DNA of 12,942 bases, taken from contig JBGGNE010000324.1 of NCBI GenBank assembly GCA_041287705.1, forward strand, positions 1 through 12,942, in the 5' to 3' direction. The position numbers were made by a program, and so were the translations under genes. Below the pieces are notes generated by a model, which did not search any database, was not told the DNA's origin, and worked only from the letters and a program-made list of their open reading frames with translations. Origin of the DNA: LW23 sp041287705 (lineage in GTDB: Bacteria > Verrucomicrobiota > Verrucomicrobiia > Methylacidiphilales > UBA1321). Below, one piece after another: positions 4,997 through 11,987 of the stretch (positions within the stretch are counted from its first letter, which is position 1; every line of letters starts with the position of its first letter).

Positions 4997-5956
4997 TCAG
5001 GGTGTTTCTACAGCAGCTTGGGGAGCGCAGAACGAGGGCGAGGGCGCCGGCGCCGATGTTGGCACAGCGCCTTTCTCCTCCGGCCGCAGGGACGTCTGGG
5101 TTGCGGGAGACGGCTGCTGCGTGGGCGTAGCAGAAGTAGCACCAGCAGGACTTAGCCGCGGCCAACTGAAGGGCTGCACGAGATGAGCCAGGTAGTGACC
5201 AGGGCGAGGTGCTTCCCCTGGAGCGGGATCACCCAGGCCGAACGCGCGCGGCTCGTGATCGGGGCAGCGGTAGGTACCGAAGAGTACGTCCATGATCGGG
5301 GAGATATTGGCGTAATTGCCGGCGGATCGGTCGCGATCGTGGTGCCAGTGATGCAGCTCCGGTGCGCCTATCAGCACTCGCAGAGGCCCAAGCGGCAGTC
5401 GTACGTTGCTGTGGATGTAGATGGCCCACATCCCCCGGAAGGCCCCCACGGCGGCCAGCGCGCCGATGGGAAACCCGAGCAGGAAGACCGGCAGGTTGAT
5501 CAGCCCCATGGTGAAGATGCTGTCCATGGGATGCTCCCGGTGCGCAGCCAGCCAGTCCAGGTGCTCGCTGCTGTGGTGTACGGAGTGGAAACGCCACAGC
5601 CACTCGTTGTTATGCTGCCATCGATGCCCCCAGTAAATGCACAGGTCGCTGAGAAAAAGGGCCAGGAACATCTGCAGCCAGAAGGGAAGAGCGTGCACAG
5701 CATCGCGCAAGAGTGCGGGCGTAAAGGAGTCGAACCAGCCTTTGAACACCATCAGCGTGCTGAACATCAGGCTGTTCCAGAAAAGGTAATGGCCCAGAAA
5801 AAAGCACAGGTCAGTCACCCAGTCCGGCCGAAAGTACGCCTGCCCGTCCCTGGCGGGAAACAGCTTTTCCAGCGGCCAGAACACGAAAGTAAGAACCAGG
5901 AAGCTGATGCAGGCGCCCCACATCGCTTCAAGAAGATGGATGGTTGCCGGTGTCAT
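4997..5956 (-). CDS. Fatty acid hydroxylase / sterol desaturase family membrane protein
   Basis: This 319-aa integral membrane di-iron enzyme belongs to the fatty acid hydroxylase superfamily, which uses O2 to hydroxylate or desaturate lipids. The histidine boxes are visible: HRWQH (111-115), HSVHH (124-128) and HHWHH (202-206, HxxHH pattern); His182 in IHSNV lies at the position of a further conserved histidine. Hydrophobic segments lie at about 9-27, 47-70, 90-108 and 150-180. The catalytic part ends near 265. A tail of about 55 residues rich in Pro, Ala, Thr and Ser follows, which is not part of the family fold. The substrate cannot be read from sequence; bacterial members act on sterols, hopanoids, carotenoids, ether lipids or fatty acids. 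The upstream small membrane gene ends 23 bp before the start, so the two may be co-transcribed. No Shine-Dalgarno. Confidence 0.9.
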   Translation of the reverse strand: MTPATIHLLEAMWGACISFLVLTFVFWPLEKLFPARDGQAYFRPDWVTDLCFFLGHYLFWNSLMFSTLMVFKGWFDSFTPALLRDAVHALPFWLQMFLALFLSDLCIYWGHRWQHNNEWLWRFHSVHHSSEHLDWLAAHREHPMDSIFTMGLINLPVFLLGFPIGALAAVGAFRGMWAIYIHSNVRLPLGPLRVLIGAPELHHWHHDRDRSAGNYANISPIMDVLFGTYRCPDHEPRAFGLGDPAPGEAPRPGHYLAHLVQPFSWPRLSPAGATSATPTQQPSPATQTSLRPEEKGAVPTSAPAPSPSFCAPQAAVETP

Positions 5957-5979
5957 AGAGGGAGGATGTGAAGAAATAA

Positions 5980-6264
5980 TTAGCGGGAATACGTTGGCAA
6001 CGGTTGAGTTGGTCCAGTCGGTATAGGATCCTTAAATGGATTGAAGGGAGGAGGTGGAGGCGAGTTTGTAGCCGAACTCTGCGGAGGTTCACCAAACTTG
6101 GGCGTGGGGACGAAATCGTTGGACTCGACAGGACCAGACTTGGTGGAAATCCTGATGTGTACGGATGTCACCGTGGTGCCCATTTGTCTGAGAATAATGA
6201 GGGCCAGTACGAGTAGTGCGGACGTGATGGCAAGCCATCGCAGCACTTTGAATCTAAGTGGCAT
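5980..6264 (-). CDS. Small single-pass membrane protein, tandem paralogue 1
   Basis: This 94-aa protein has a basic N-terminus (MPLRFKVLRW), one transmembrane segment at about 10-25 (LAITSALLVLALIIL) and an exported or cytosolic tail. The tail has GTTVTSVHIRISTKSGPVESNDFVPTPKF (29-57) and a Pro-rich end (69-90). The block SGPVESNDFVPTPKF is nearly the same as LGPVDSKDFVPTPAF in the next gene upstream, so the two are paralogues. I do not recognise the family. This gene has the only Shine-Dalgarno-like element in the window (GAGG, 3 bases before ATG). It lies 23 bp before the hydroxylase gene on the same strand, which suggests a shared transcript and perhaps a membrane-linked role. The duplication supports a real protein despite its size. 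Confidence 0.75.
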   Translation of the reverse strand: MPLRFKVLRWLAITSALLVLALIILRQMGTTVTSVHIRISTKSGPVESNDFVPTPKFGEPPQSSATNSPPPPPFNPFKDPIPTGPTQPLPTYSR

Positions 6265-6372
6265 GTGCCTCGCTTTTCACCGATGGTTTGCTCTCTGGGA
6301 GAATGTTTTGTAGATGAGATCCTGGTGAAGATACTTGTAACCACAGTTTCCTCTCTGCCTGTAGATCATCGC

Positions 6373-6603
6373 TCATGGCCGTTTTGCCGCACCAGTGGCT
6401 GCCTCATTGGTAGAAGCATGGGGAGCAAAGGCGGGCGTAGGAACGAAGTCTTTACTGTCCACGGGCCCAAGCTTGGAGGTTATCTTGGTGAAAATCGAAT
6501 CGGACTTATGCTTGGTGACAAGATAACCAATCACCAGCAATGCCGTTGCCACCGCCAACACAGCTATTGCCTGACGAATATGCTCGGATAACGGGGTTTT
6601 CAT
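6373..6603 (-). CDS. Small single-pass membrane protein, tandem paralogue 2
   Basis: This 76-aa protein has one transmembrane segment at about 12-29 (AIAVLAVATALLVIGYLV) after MKTPLSEHIRQ. A tail holds the shared block DSIFTKITSKLGPVDSKDFV with PTPAF (35-59), then a short Ala/Thr-rich end. It lacks the Pro-rich extension of paralogue 1. The start overlaps the TGA that ends the third, decayed copy (ATGA at 6600-6603), so the two were probably once translationally coupled. The gap to paralogue 1 is 108 bp. Function unknown; conservation of the FTK..SK.GPV.S.DFVPTP block across duplicates suggests that it is the working part. Confidence 0.7.
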   Translation of the reverse strand: MKTPLSEHIRQAIAVLAVATALLVIGYLVTKHKSDSIFTKITSKLGPVDSKDFVPTPAFAPHASTNEAATGAAKRP

Positions 6604-6727
6604 TGGGGATATAGAGGTGGAAGCCGCAGGTGAAAGGACGCGTTCGTGGCCGGCCCGGTTTGCCGGAAATCTTCGTAAACGCGCTGGTAACGGTCGTCCC
6701 GAACTGCCTCAGCCTCCGCAAAACCAT
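6600..6727 (-). pseudogene. Frameshifted third copy of the small membrane protein
   Basis: From an ATG at 6727 one minus frame reads MVLRRLRQFGTTVTSAFTKI then SGK, matching GTTVTS of paralogue 1 and FTKI of paralogue 2. The next frame then reads GPATNASF, which lines up residue for residue with GPVESNDF and GPVDSKDF, and stops at TGA overlapping the start of paralogue 2. One missing base in the AAACCGGGCC stretch explains the break. No transmembrane segment can be found ahead of it in any frame, so the copy has probably lost its N-terminus as well. I treat it as decayed; a sequencing error could explain the frameshift but not the lost membrane segment. Confidence 0.65.
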
Positions 6728-6822
6728 GGGGGCCGCCGGAGAAATCTCTTTTTTCGTAGCAGATTCTCCGGGTGAAAACGTTCGACTCACACACTTACTC
6801 CCGCTTGCCTGTCAGCCCGACT

Positions 6823-7530
6823 CTAATCCCGCTGCTCGGGCGGGGCCGTGGGGGATTTCGGCACGGAGATTGTAGAGGGCGAAACGGGAGCGGCAATGGC
6901 GGGGCCATTATTGCGGACGGGAGGCTGCGGCTGCTGCGCGGGCTGCACTTTCTTGGCGGGTGTCGGCATCTTCGAGGGCTTCTGCTCCTTGGGCTCGGTG
7001 CGCTGGGGAGGCGTTCCTGCAGGGGCGGCGGGATGCGTGGCGGTGGGATCCTCGGGAGTCAGCGGCACAGGGCCATCGTTGTAGGCGGAAAAGCGCATGC
7101 CGCGCAGAATGATTGCGGGCGGGCCGTTGGTGGAGGCTGTTTTGGAGGGACCATCGCCACTGCCACCCGTGCCGGTCTTGCGCGTTGTAGTGGCAGTGCC
7201 TGAAGCAGTGGATTTCGCCGGCTTCTTAGGCGCAGCGTTGGTTGAGGTAACGCTGGTGCTTTCAGGCTTCGTCTCCGAAGTTTTTGCCTTGGGCTTTGCT
7301 TTCTCCTTCGTCTTCTCCGTAGCGGCTTTGGGCGTGGCGGGAGTAGTGGCAGCGCTCTTACCGGCGTTAGGCGAGCCGGGATCTATCGACGGACTGGCCG
7401 CGTCCTCGCTCTGCGCGACAGCATTAAGGGTGGCACCGCACAAGATTAAAGTCAGCGCGGCCATCGCACATGCGGCGGCCAGACAGCCACGCGCCTTACG
7501 TCCCAGAGTAGTAGCGATACACAGCTTCAT
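6823..7530 (-). CDS. Secreted Pro/Ala/Thr/Lys-rich protein
   Basis: This 235-aa protein has a signal peptide: basic MKLCIATTLGRKARG, a hydrophobic core about 17-34, likely cut after residue 39 (NAVA|Q). The LILC stretch does not fit a lipobox because Leu precedes the Cys. The mature chain is low complexity. Residues 50-120 are rich in Ala, Thr, Lys and Pro; 160-235 are rich in Pro, Ala and Gln. A short ordered-looking island, GPPAIILRGMRFSAYNDGPV (136-155), is the only non-repetitive part. The composition resembles cell-wall-spanning linkers or matrix proteins, but no domain is recognisable. It is the first gene of the minus-strand block that runs to clpP and is divergent from valS. No Shine-Dalgarno. 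The clear signal peptide argues that the gene is real. Confidence 0.7.
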   Translation of the reverse strand: MKLCIATTLGRKARGCLAAACAMAALTLILCGATLNAVAQSEDAASPSIDPGSPNAGKSAATTPATPKAATEKTKEKAKPKAKTSETKPESTSVTSTNAAPKKPAKSTASGTATTTRKTGTGGSGDGPSKTASTNGPPAIILRGMRFSAYNDGPVPLTPEDPTATHPAAPAGTPPQRTEPKEQKPSKMPTPAKKVQPAQQPQPPVRNNGPAIAAPVSPSTISVPKSPTAPPEQRD

Positions 7531-7762
7531 GTTTCGGTTTAATTCACGCGCATCATACAGGTTATGGCATGGAATGCAAAGTCTACGTTAGGTGCAAGTG
7601 TGTTACATTATAGATCCCTCCCTTCCTGCCCGGCACGATGACGAAAAATTTTCGCGCTGTTCAAACGCCCAGCCCGGTGGTAGGGTACCCGTTTTCCTCT
7701 GCACCAGCATCAGCCTCATGTTGGCGGGCCGGGCACGAAAACAAAACCAAGCACGTACTCCC
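7531..7762. other. Divergent intergenic region before valS
   Basis: These 232 bp separate the Pro-rich protein gene (minus) from valS (plus). I see no RNA gene and no clear T-box: there is no terminator hairpin with a T-run before valS. TTACATTATAG near 7604-7614 could hold a -10 box, without a good -35. The valS frame stays open through this region from a GTG at 7592, but the peptide has no resemblance to ValRS and is treated as leader. Confidence 0.5.
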
Positions 7763-10426
7763 ATGCACGATCTCGCAAAAGCCTATGAGCCCTCCGCCGT
7801 GGAGGAGCGCCTTTATGCGCGCTGGCTCGAACTGACGAACAGCTACCACGCGGATGAAACATCTGTAAAGCCCGCGTTCTCCATCGTCATTCCTCCGCCC
7901 AATGTCACAGGCATTCTGACCATGGGCCACGTGCTGAACAACACGCTGCAGGACATCCTGTGCCGCAAAGCCCGCATGGAAGGCAAGGAAGTGCTCTGGC
8001 TGCCCGGTACGGACCACGCCGGTCTGGCCACGCAGTCCGTGGTGGAGCGCAACATGCGCAAGAACGAAGCCGGCCTGACCCGCCAGATGCTGGGGCGCGA
8101 AGCTTTTGAAAAACGCGTGTGGGAATGGACCGAGAAGCACGGCGGCATCATCATTAACCAGCTAAAAAAGCTGGGCTGCAGTTGTGACTGGACGCGCCAG
8201 ACCTTTACGCTGGACCCGGAGTACAGCCGCGCCGTGCTGCAGGCCTTTGTGGATCTGTATAACCGCGGCAACGTGTATCGCGGCAAGCGCATGGTGAACT
8301 GGTGCCCCGCATCGCTCACGGCCATCTCCGACCTGGAGGTGATTCCCACCCCGCAGAAGAGCACGCTCTACACTATCCGCTACGAGGTGGTGGAACAGCC
8401 CGGCCGCTTCCTGGAAATCGCCACCACGCGCCCCGAAACGCTGATGGGCGACACCGCCGTGGCCGTGAATCCCGACGATCCACGCTACGCCGGACTGCCT
8501 GGCCTGCACGCGCGCCGTCCTTTCCCGGAGGCGCCGATCCCTATTGTGGCCGACAGCCATGTGGATGTGAAGTTCGGCACAGGCGTGCTGAAAGTGACGC
8601 CCGCACACGACGTGGCCGACTTTGAGATTGGCCAGCGCCACAATCTGCCCATCATTGATGTGCTGACACCGGATGGTAAGATCAATTGCCCAGAAGTGCC
8701 GGAACTGCACGGGATGGAACGCTTTGCCGCGCGCAAACACGCCGCCGTGATGCTGGCTGAACGAGGCCTGCTGGCCAGGGAAGAGCCCTACGCGAACACC
8801 GTGGGCTTCTCCGAACGCGGCAACGTGCCGATTGAACCGCGCCTTAGCGAGCAATGGTTCCTTCGCTACCCCAAGCTGCAGGAAGCCCAGGAGGTGGTGC
8901 GCAAGGAACTCATCAAGTTCTACCCGAAGCACTGGACGAAGACCTACGATCACTGGCTCACCAATATTGAGGACTGGTGCCTTAGCCGCCAGGTGTGGTG
9001 GGGTCATCAGATTCCCGTGTGGTATAAGAACGGGGAAACGCGCTGCCAGTTGGAGAGCCCCGGCGAAGGCTGGGTGCAGGATACCGACTCGCTGGATACA
9101 TGGGCCAGCAGCTGGCTGTGGGCCTATGCCACCATGGACGAGCAAACTCGCGACAAGTTCTACCCCACCAGCGTGCTGGTGACAGGTCCGGACATTATCT
9201 TCCTGTGGGTGGCCCGCATGATCATTGCCGGCCTGGAGTTTACTCCGGGCAAAACGGACGCCAATGTGGATAACATCGCGTTCAACAACGTGGTGTTCAC
9301 GGGCCTGATCCGCGACAACCAGGGCCGCAAAATGAGCAAGAATCTGGGCAACTCGCCGGATCCCCTGGAGCTTATTGCCAAATATGGCGCGGATGGTCTG
9401 CGCTTCGGCCTCATCCGCATTGCGCCGCAGGGCGAAGACATCCGTTTCGACGAAAAGGTGGTGGAGGAAGGCCGCAACTTTTGCAACAAGCTGTGGAACG
9501 CAACCCGCTTCCGCACCATGCAGGGTGCGCCGGACGCAGCCGCCGATCCATCCAGGCACGAGCTCTCCATCTTTGCCCAGCACCTGCTGGCCAAGCTGAA
9601 TGCGCTGCTGCCGCAGATCACGGCATCGTATGATCGGTTTGCGTTTAACGAAGTGGCCTCGGCGCTCTACGATTTTGTGTGGAACGACTTCTGTTCCCGC
9701 TTTATCGAAGCCGCCAAGCCGGACTTCCAGAATGCGGACTCGCCCACGCGCGCCGGTACGCTGGCCACGCTGGATTACGTGCTGAGCCGCGTGCTGCGCC
9801 TGCTCCATCCGTTCGCGCCCTTCATTACCGAGGAGCTATGGGTGAACCTGGGCTTTGGCGGCGCGGAGGGATCGCCCCACGCCAACACCATACAGTTCGC
9901 ACCATGGCCCTGCTCGGAGATCGCCTCCATGATGCCCTCGCCCTCCACCGGCACGCTGAACTCAGAAGCCGTGAGTCGCGCCGAAGCCATGTACGCCGTG
10001 GTGGATGCCGGCCGCAACCTTCGTGGCGCGGTGAACCAGAAGGTGCCGTTTCATCTCTTCCTTAACGAAGGCGTTACAGCGCCGTCACCTCTGGAAGCCA
10101 CGGTCCTGACCACGCTTCTCAACGCAGCGTCGGTTGGGCTGCTGACGGAGGAGCCCTCATCCGGTCCCTTCGCCTTTACCCCGCTGGGTAAACTCTACGT
10201 GACACTCCCCAGGATTGATCCTGAAGAGGAGAAGAAGCGTCTGGAGAAGGAGCTGGCCAAAGTGCGCAAAGACCTGGAAAGCACCCGCAAAAAGCTTGGC
10301 GACCCCAGCATGATTGCCCGCGCTCCCGCCGATAAGGTGGCCGAATGGCGCGCCATGGAACCCACGCTGGTCGAAAAAGAGCGCACGATTGTCGAGAGAC
10401 AGGAAGCGCTTCTGCAGGGCGTTTAG
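7763..10426 (+). CDS. valS: Valine-tRNA ligase
   Basis: This encodes 887 aa from the ATG at 7763, the start that gives the usual short N-terminus before PPPNVTG. ValRS charges tRNA-Val and clears mischarged Thr in its CP1 editing domain. The class I signature HxGH is TMGH here (53-56 in PPPNVTGILTMGH), and KMSKS is KMSKN (523-527). The editing domain includes TTRPETLMGDTAV (221-233) and AHDVADFEIG (281-290). NWCPASLTAISDLEV (179-193) and SRQVWWGHQIPVWY (408-421) are normal ValRS blocks. The C-terminal 65 residues are the Lys/Glu coiled-coil arm that contacts tRNA. The protein is complete and monofunctional. No Shine-Dalgarno precedes the start (CACGTACTCCC). It is divergent from the Pro-rich protein gene and convergent with the gene at 10526. 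Confidence 0.97.
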   Translation: MHDLAKAYEPSAVEERLYARWLELTNSYHADETSVKPAFSIVIPPPNVTGILTMGHVLNNTLQDILCRKARMEGKEVLWLPGTDHAGLATQSVVERNMRKNEAGLTRQMLGREAFEKRVWEWTEKHGGIIINQLKKLGCSCDWTRQTFTLDPEYSRAVLQAFVDLYNRGNVYRGKRMVNWCPASLTAISDLEVIPTPQKSTLYTIRYEVVEQPGRFLEIATTRPETLMGDTAVAVNPDDPRYAGLPGLHARRPFPEAPIPIVADSHVDVKFGTGVLKVTPAHDVADFEIGQRHNLPIIDVLTPDGKINCPEVPELHGMERFAARKHAAVMLAERGLLAREEPYANTVGFSERGNVPIEPRLSEQWFLRYPKLQEAQEVVRKELIKFYPKHWTKTYDHWLTNIEDWCLSRQVWWGHQIPVWYKNGETRCQLESPGEGWVQDTDSLDTWASSWLWAYATMDEQTRDKFYPTSVLVTGPDIIFLWVARMIIAGLEFTPGKTDANVDNIAFNNVVFTGLIRDNQGRKMSKNLGNSPDPLELIAKYGADGLRFGLIRIAPQGEDIRFDEKVVEEGRNFCNKLWNATRFRTMQGAPDAAADPSRHELSIFAQHLLAKLNALLPQITASYDRFAFNEVASALYDFVWNDFCSRFIEAAKPDFQNADSPTRAGTLATLDYVLSRVLRLLHPFAPFITEELWVNLGFGGAEGSPHANTIQFAPWPCSEIASMMPSPSTGTLNSEAVSRAEAMYAVVDAGRNLRGAVNQKVPFHLFLNEGVTAPSPLEATVLTTLLNAASVGLLTEEPSSGPFAFTPLGKLYVTLPRIDPEEEKKRLEKELAKVRKDLESTRKKLGDPSMIARAPADKVAEWRAMEPTLVEKERTIVERQEALLQGV

Positions 10427-10507
10427 ACCAGGCAGTCAGTAAGCATGGCCTCGGAAGTACGATATCGATCAGGAGATCGGGATCGTTTCTGAGGCCAGTT
10501 GCCTGGT
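10427..10507. terminator. Long nested hairpin between convergent genes
   Basis: It starts at the base after the valS stop. ACCAGGCA (10427-10434) pairs with TGCCTGGT (10500-10507). Inside, GGCCTC (10447-10452) pairs with GAGGCC (10491-10496) and continues through GGAAGT/GTTTCT with wobbles. GAT/ATC and CGATC-AGGA-GATCG close the tip. There is no T-run on either strand. It lies between the stops of valS and the convergent minus gene, so a shared 3'-end or mRNA-stabilising structure is the likely role. Confidence 0.55.
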
Positions 10508-10525
10508 CCAGCGGAAGCACTTAGT

Positions 10526-10975
10526 CTAGCGCTGGGCAGGCGAAGTCGTATCCACGTTAGCCTGAGTGCGGGCCGGCTTCGCTTTCTCTTTATCTGCTTT
10601 ATCCATAAGGCCCAGCTGAAGAGTGATGCGACGGCGGTCCGCGCCGTTCAGGATGACAAGGTACAAGTCCTTACTTACCAGTGCGTTGCTGCCTTTCTTG
10701 TCCAGATCTCCATTCACCTTCGAGGCGATTTTCAGCACCAGTTGATCGTTCAGCTTATACTCCATGCTTCCAGCATCGCCGGACCAGTTGCCGGGCTTGC
10801 TTTTCACGCCGGGGTAGGCGGTGGCAAGCAATGTTTCGACTTCCTTGACAGTCATCCCGGCACGGACCCTGGACAGGATACCGTTGAGTTCTTCCGGAAT
10901 AAGCAGGCCCTCCGCAGCATGTACGGGCACGAGAGCCAGAATGCAGACGAAGAGGCAGAGCAGGACGGCTTTCAT
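10526..10975 (-). CDS. Secreted protein of unknown function
   Basis: This 149-aa protein starts at the ATG at 10975, which gives a textbook signal peptide (MKAVLLCLFVCILALVPVHA|AEG, cut after residue 20). The open frame extends 34 codons upstream but that part is not hydrophobic and is rejected. The mature part has an 'LSRVRAGMTVKEVETLL' helix (34-50), reminiscent of the start of SmpA/BamE-like or beta-lactamase-inhibitor-like folds ('i..GMt..eV...lG'). Strand-like segments follow (MEYKLNDQLVLKIASKV, LYLVILNG, RRITLQL) and a Lys/Thr-rich tail. The fold suggestion is weak. No lipobox, so it is likely periplasmic and soluble. No Shine-Dalgarno (CCCTAATCCCCCT). Convergent with valS, 99 bp between stops. 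Confidence 0.72.
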   Translation of the reverse strand: MKAVLLCLFVCILALVPVHAAEGLLIPEELNGILSRVRAGMTVKEVETLLATAYPGVKSKPGNWSGDAGSMEYKLNDQLVLKIASKVNGDLDKKGSNALVSKDLYLVILNGADRRRITLQLGLMDKADKEKAKPARTQANVDTTSPAQR

Positions 10976-11264
10976 AGGGGGATTAGGGATGGGAATGCTT
11001 ACTTGCAATAAGATGAAAGTGTGCTGCCATGTGCAGCGTCTGAATACAAAAGTGGAGAAGTTTGCAGCCGATGCCAAGCATAATTACGTAAAAATGCGTA
11101 TAATCTTTGGGGGAAAACAGGAACGAAATTTGGGTTAAGTGTGGTGCATAAGATATCTGACGGAATACCTCACGAGGTCGAATTTTATGTGTCTCCAATT
11201 ATATGCCTATATTTACGATAAATATATCTCATGTAGGGTTCTGCAACCGACGATTACCTTAAGC
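10976..11264. other. AT-rich divergent intergenic region
   Basis: These 289 bp separate two divergent genes and are clearly more AT-rich than the coding sequence, especially 11175-11232. A perfect TATAAT at 11099-11104 (plus) has no recognisable -35 at the right distance. If used, it would give a leader of about 150 bases before the ATG at 11265. ACCTC-AC-GAGGT near 11167-11178 is a short palindrome. I see no RNA gene or known riboswitch. Confidence 0.4.
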
Positions 11265-11855
11265 ATGAGCATGTTACTCCAACAACCCCAACGCGCGACT
11301 ACCACCGATCTTTCGGCAATGGAATGCCTTGTGTTGTTCCTGGCACGCGTGGGGAGCCCCCTCACTCTGGAGGATCTTCTCAAGGGGAATGAGAACCTGC
11401 TCACTTTCGACCTTCGCACTCACATGAAAGGGATGAACTGCTTCGGCGAAACCTCCCCCGACTGTTTCATGCACATCGCTGCCCGCTACAATGTACGCGC
11501 CACGCGGCTGGAACCGGTCTATGAACAACATCTGGGCCGACACGACAGCGTCTCCAACGCGCCAGAGTGGTCTGCCATGGCTTACCGCATCGGGCTCGCC
11601 CTCTGGATCCGCGCCGCCAGGAAGGCATCCACCGGCGTGCGCAGCATGGTGATGATCAGCCTGGATTTTCGCTTCCCCATGGAAGAGAATGAACTCCGCC
11701 ACGAGTGGGTCTTCATAGAATACCTGCGCCTTAACCGCAGCCTGGAAGAGCTGAGCAAAATCAAGGTTCGCGAAGCCCGGAGCGGCCGCATCTGCAAGTG
11801 GGACTTCGTCACGATCCTCGTCAAGGATGCCCTGCTGCTGGAAGTAAATGACTAG
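11265..11855 (+). CDS. Hypothetical cytoplasmic protein
   Basis: This encodes 196 aa from the ATG at 11265; a second ATG two codons on (11271) is equally possible. The frame is open for 42 more codons upstream, but that part is AT-rich intergenic DNA and gives an unlikely Tyr/Cys-rich peptide. There is no signal peptide or transmembrane helix. Visible features are an N-terminal helical part (DLSAMECLVLFLARVGSPLT, 15-34), a central helix with EWSAMAYRIGLALWIRAARK (101-120) and a strand SMVMISLDFRF (127-137). Helix HEWVFIEYLRLNRSLEELSK (146-165) and C-terminal WDFVTILVKDALLLEVND follow. I do not recognise the family and see no catalytic motif. Codon use matches the neighbours. No Shine-Dalgarno. 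Confidence 0.65.
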   Translation: MSMLLQQPQRATTTDLSAMECLVLFLARVGSPLTLEDLLKGNENLLTFDLRTHMKGMNCFGETSPDCFMHIAARYNVRATRLEPVYEQHLGRHDSVSNAPEWSAMAYRIGLALWIRAARKASTGVRSMVMISLDFRFPMEENELRHEWVFIEYLRLNRSLEELSKIKVREARSGRICKWDFVTILVKDALLLEVND

Positions 11856-11987
11856 CTTCCTGGGGGAATCATTACTGATCCGTTCAAGCGAGGGTTCCAG
11901 ACGGAGTGGAAGTCACTTCGGTCAGCCATTTGACAGAGAGCAACTTTGCCGCGACAAGCCTGCATTTTTCAGCTAGGCTGAGCTGCG

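Noticed and set aside
5183..5971. 262-codon open frame on plus, opposite the hydroxylase gene
   Set aside because: The minus frame has the complete histidine boxes and membrane helices, so this is a shadow.
7592..7762. 57-codon N-terminal extension of valS from a GTG
   Set aside because: ValRS normally begins shortly before PPPNVTG; the extra peptide has no similarity to the family and covers the divergent intergenic region.
8162..9808. 548-codon open frame on minus, opposite valS
   Set aside because: It lies wholly inside valS. In GC-rich genes the opposite strand often stays open; the His/Gln/Ala-rich translation has no domain.
10976..11077. 34-codon extension of the convergent secreted protein
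   Set aside because: The downstream ATG at 10975 begins an excellent signal peptide, which the extension would bury.
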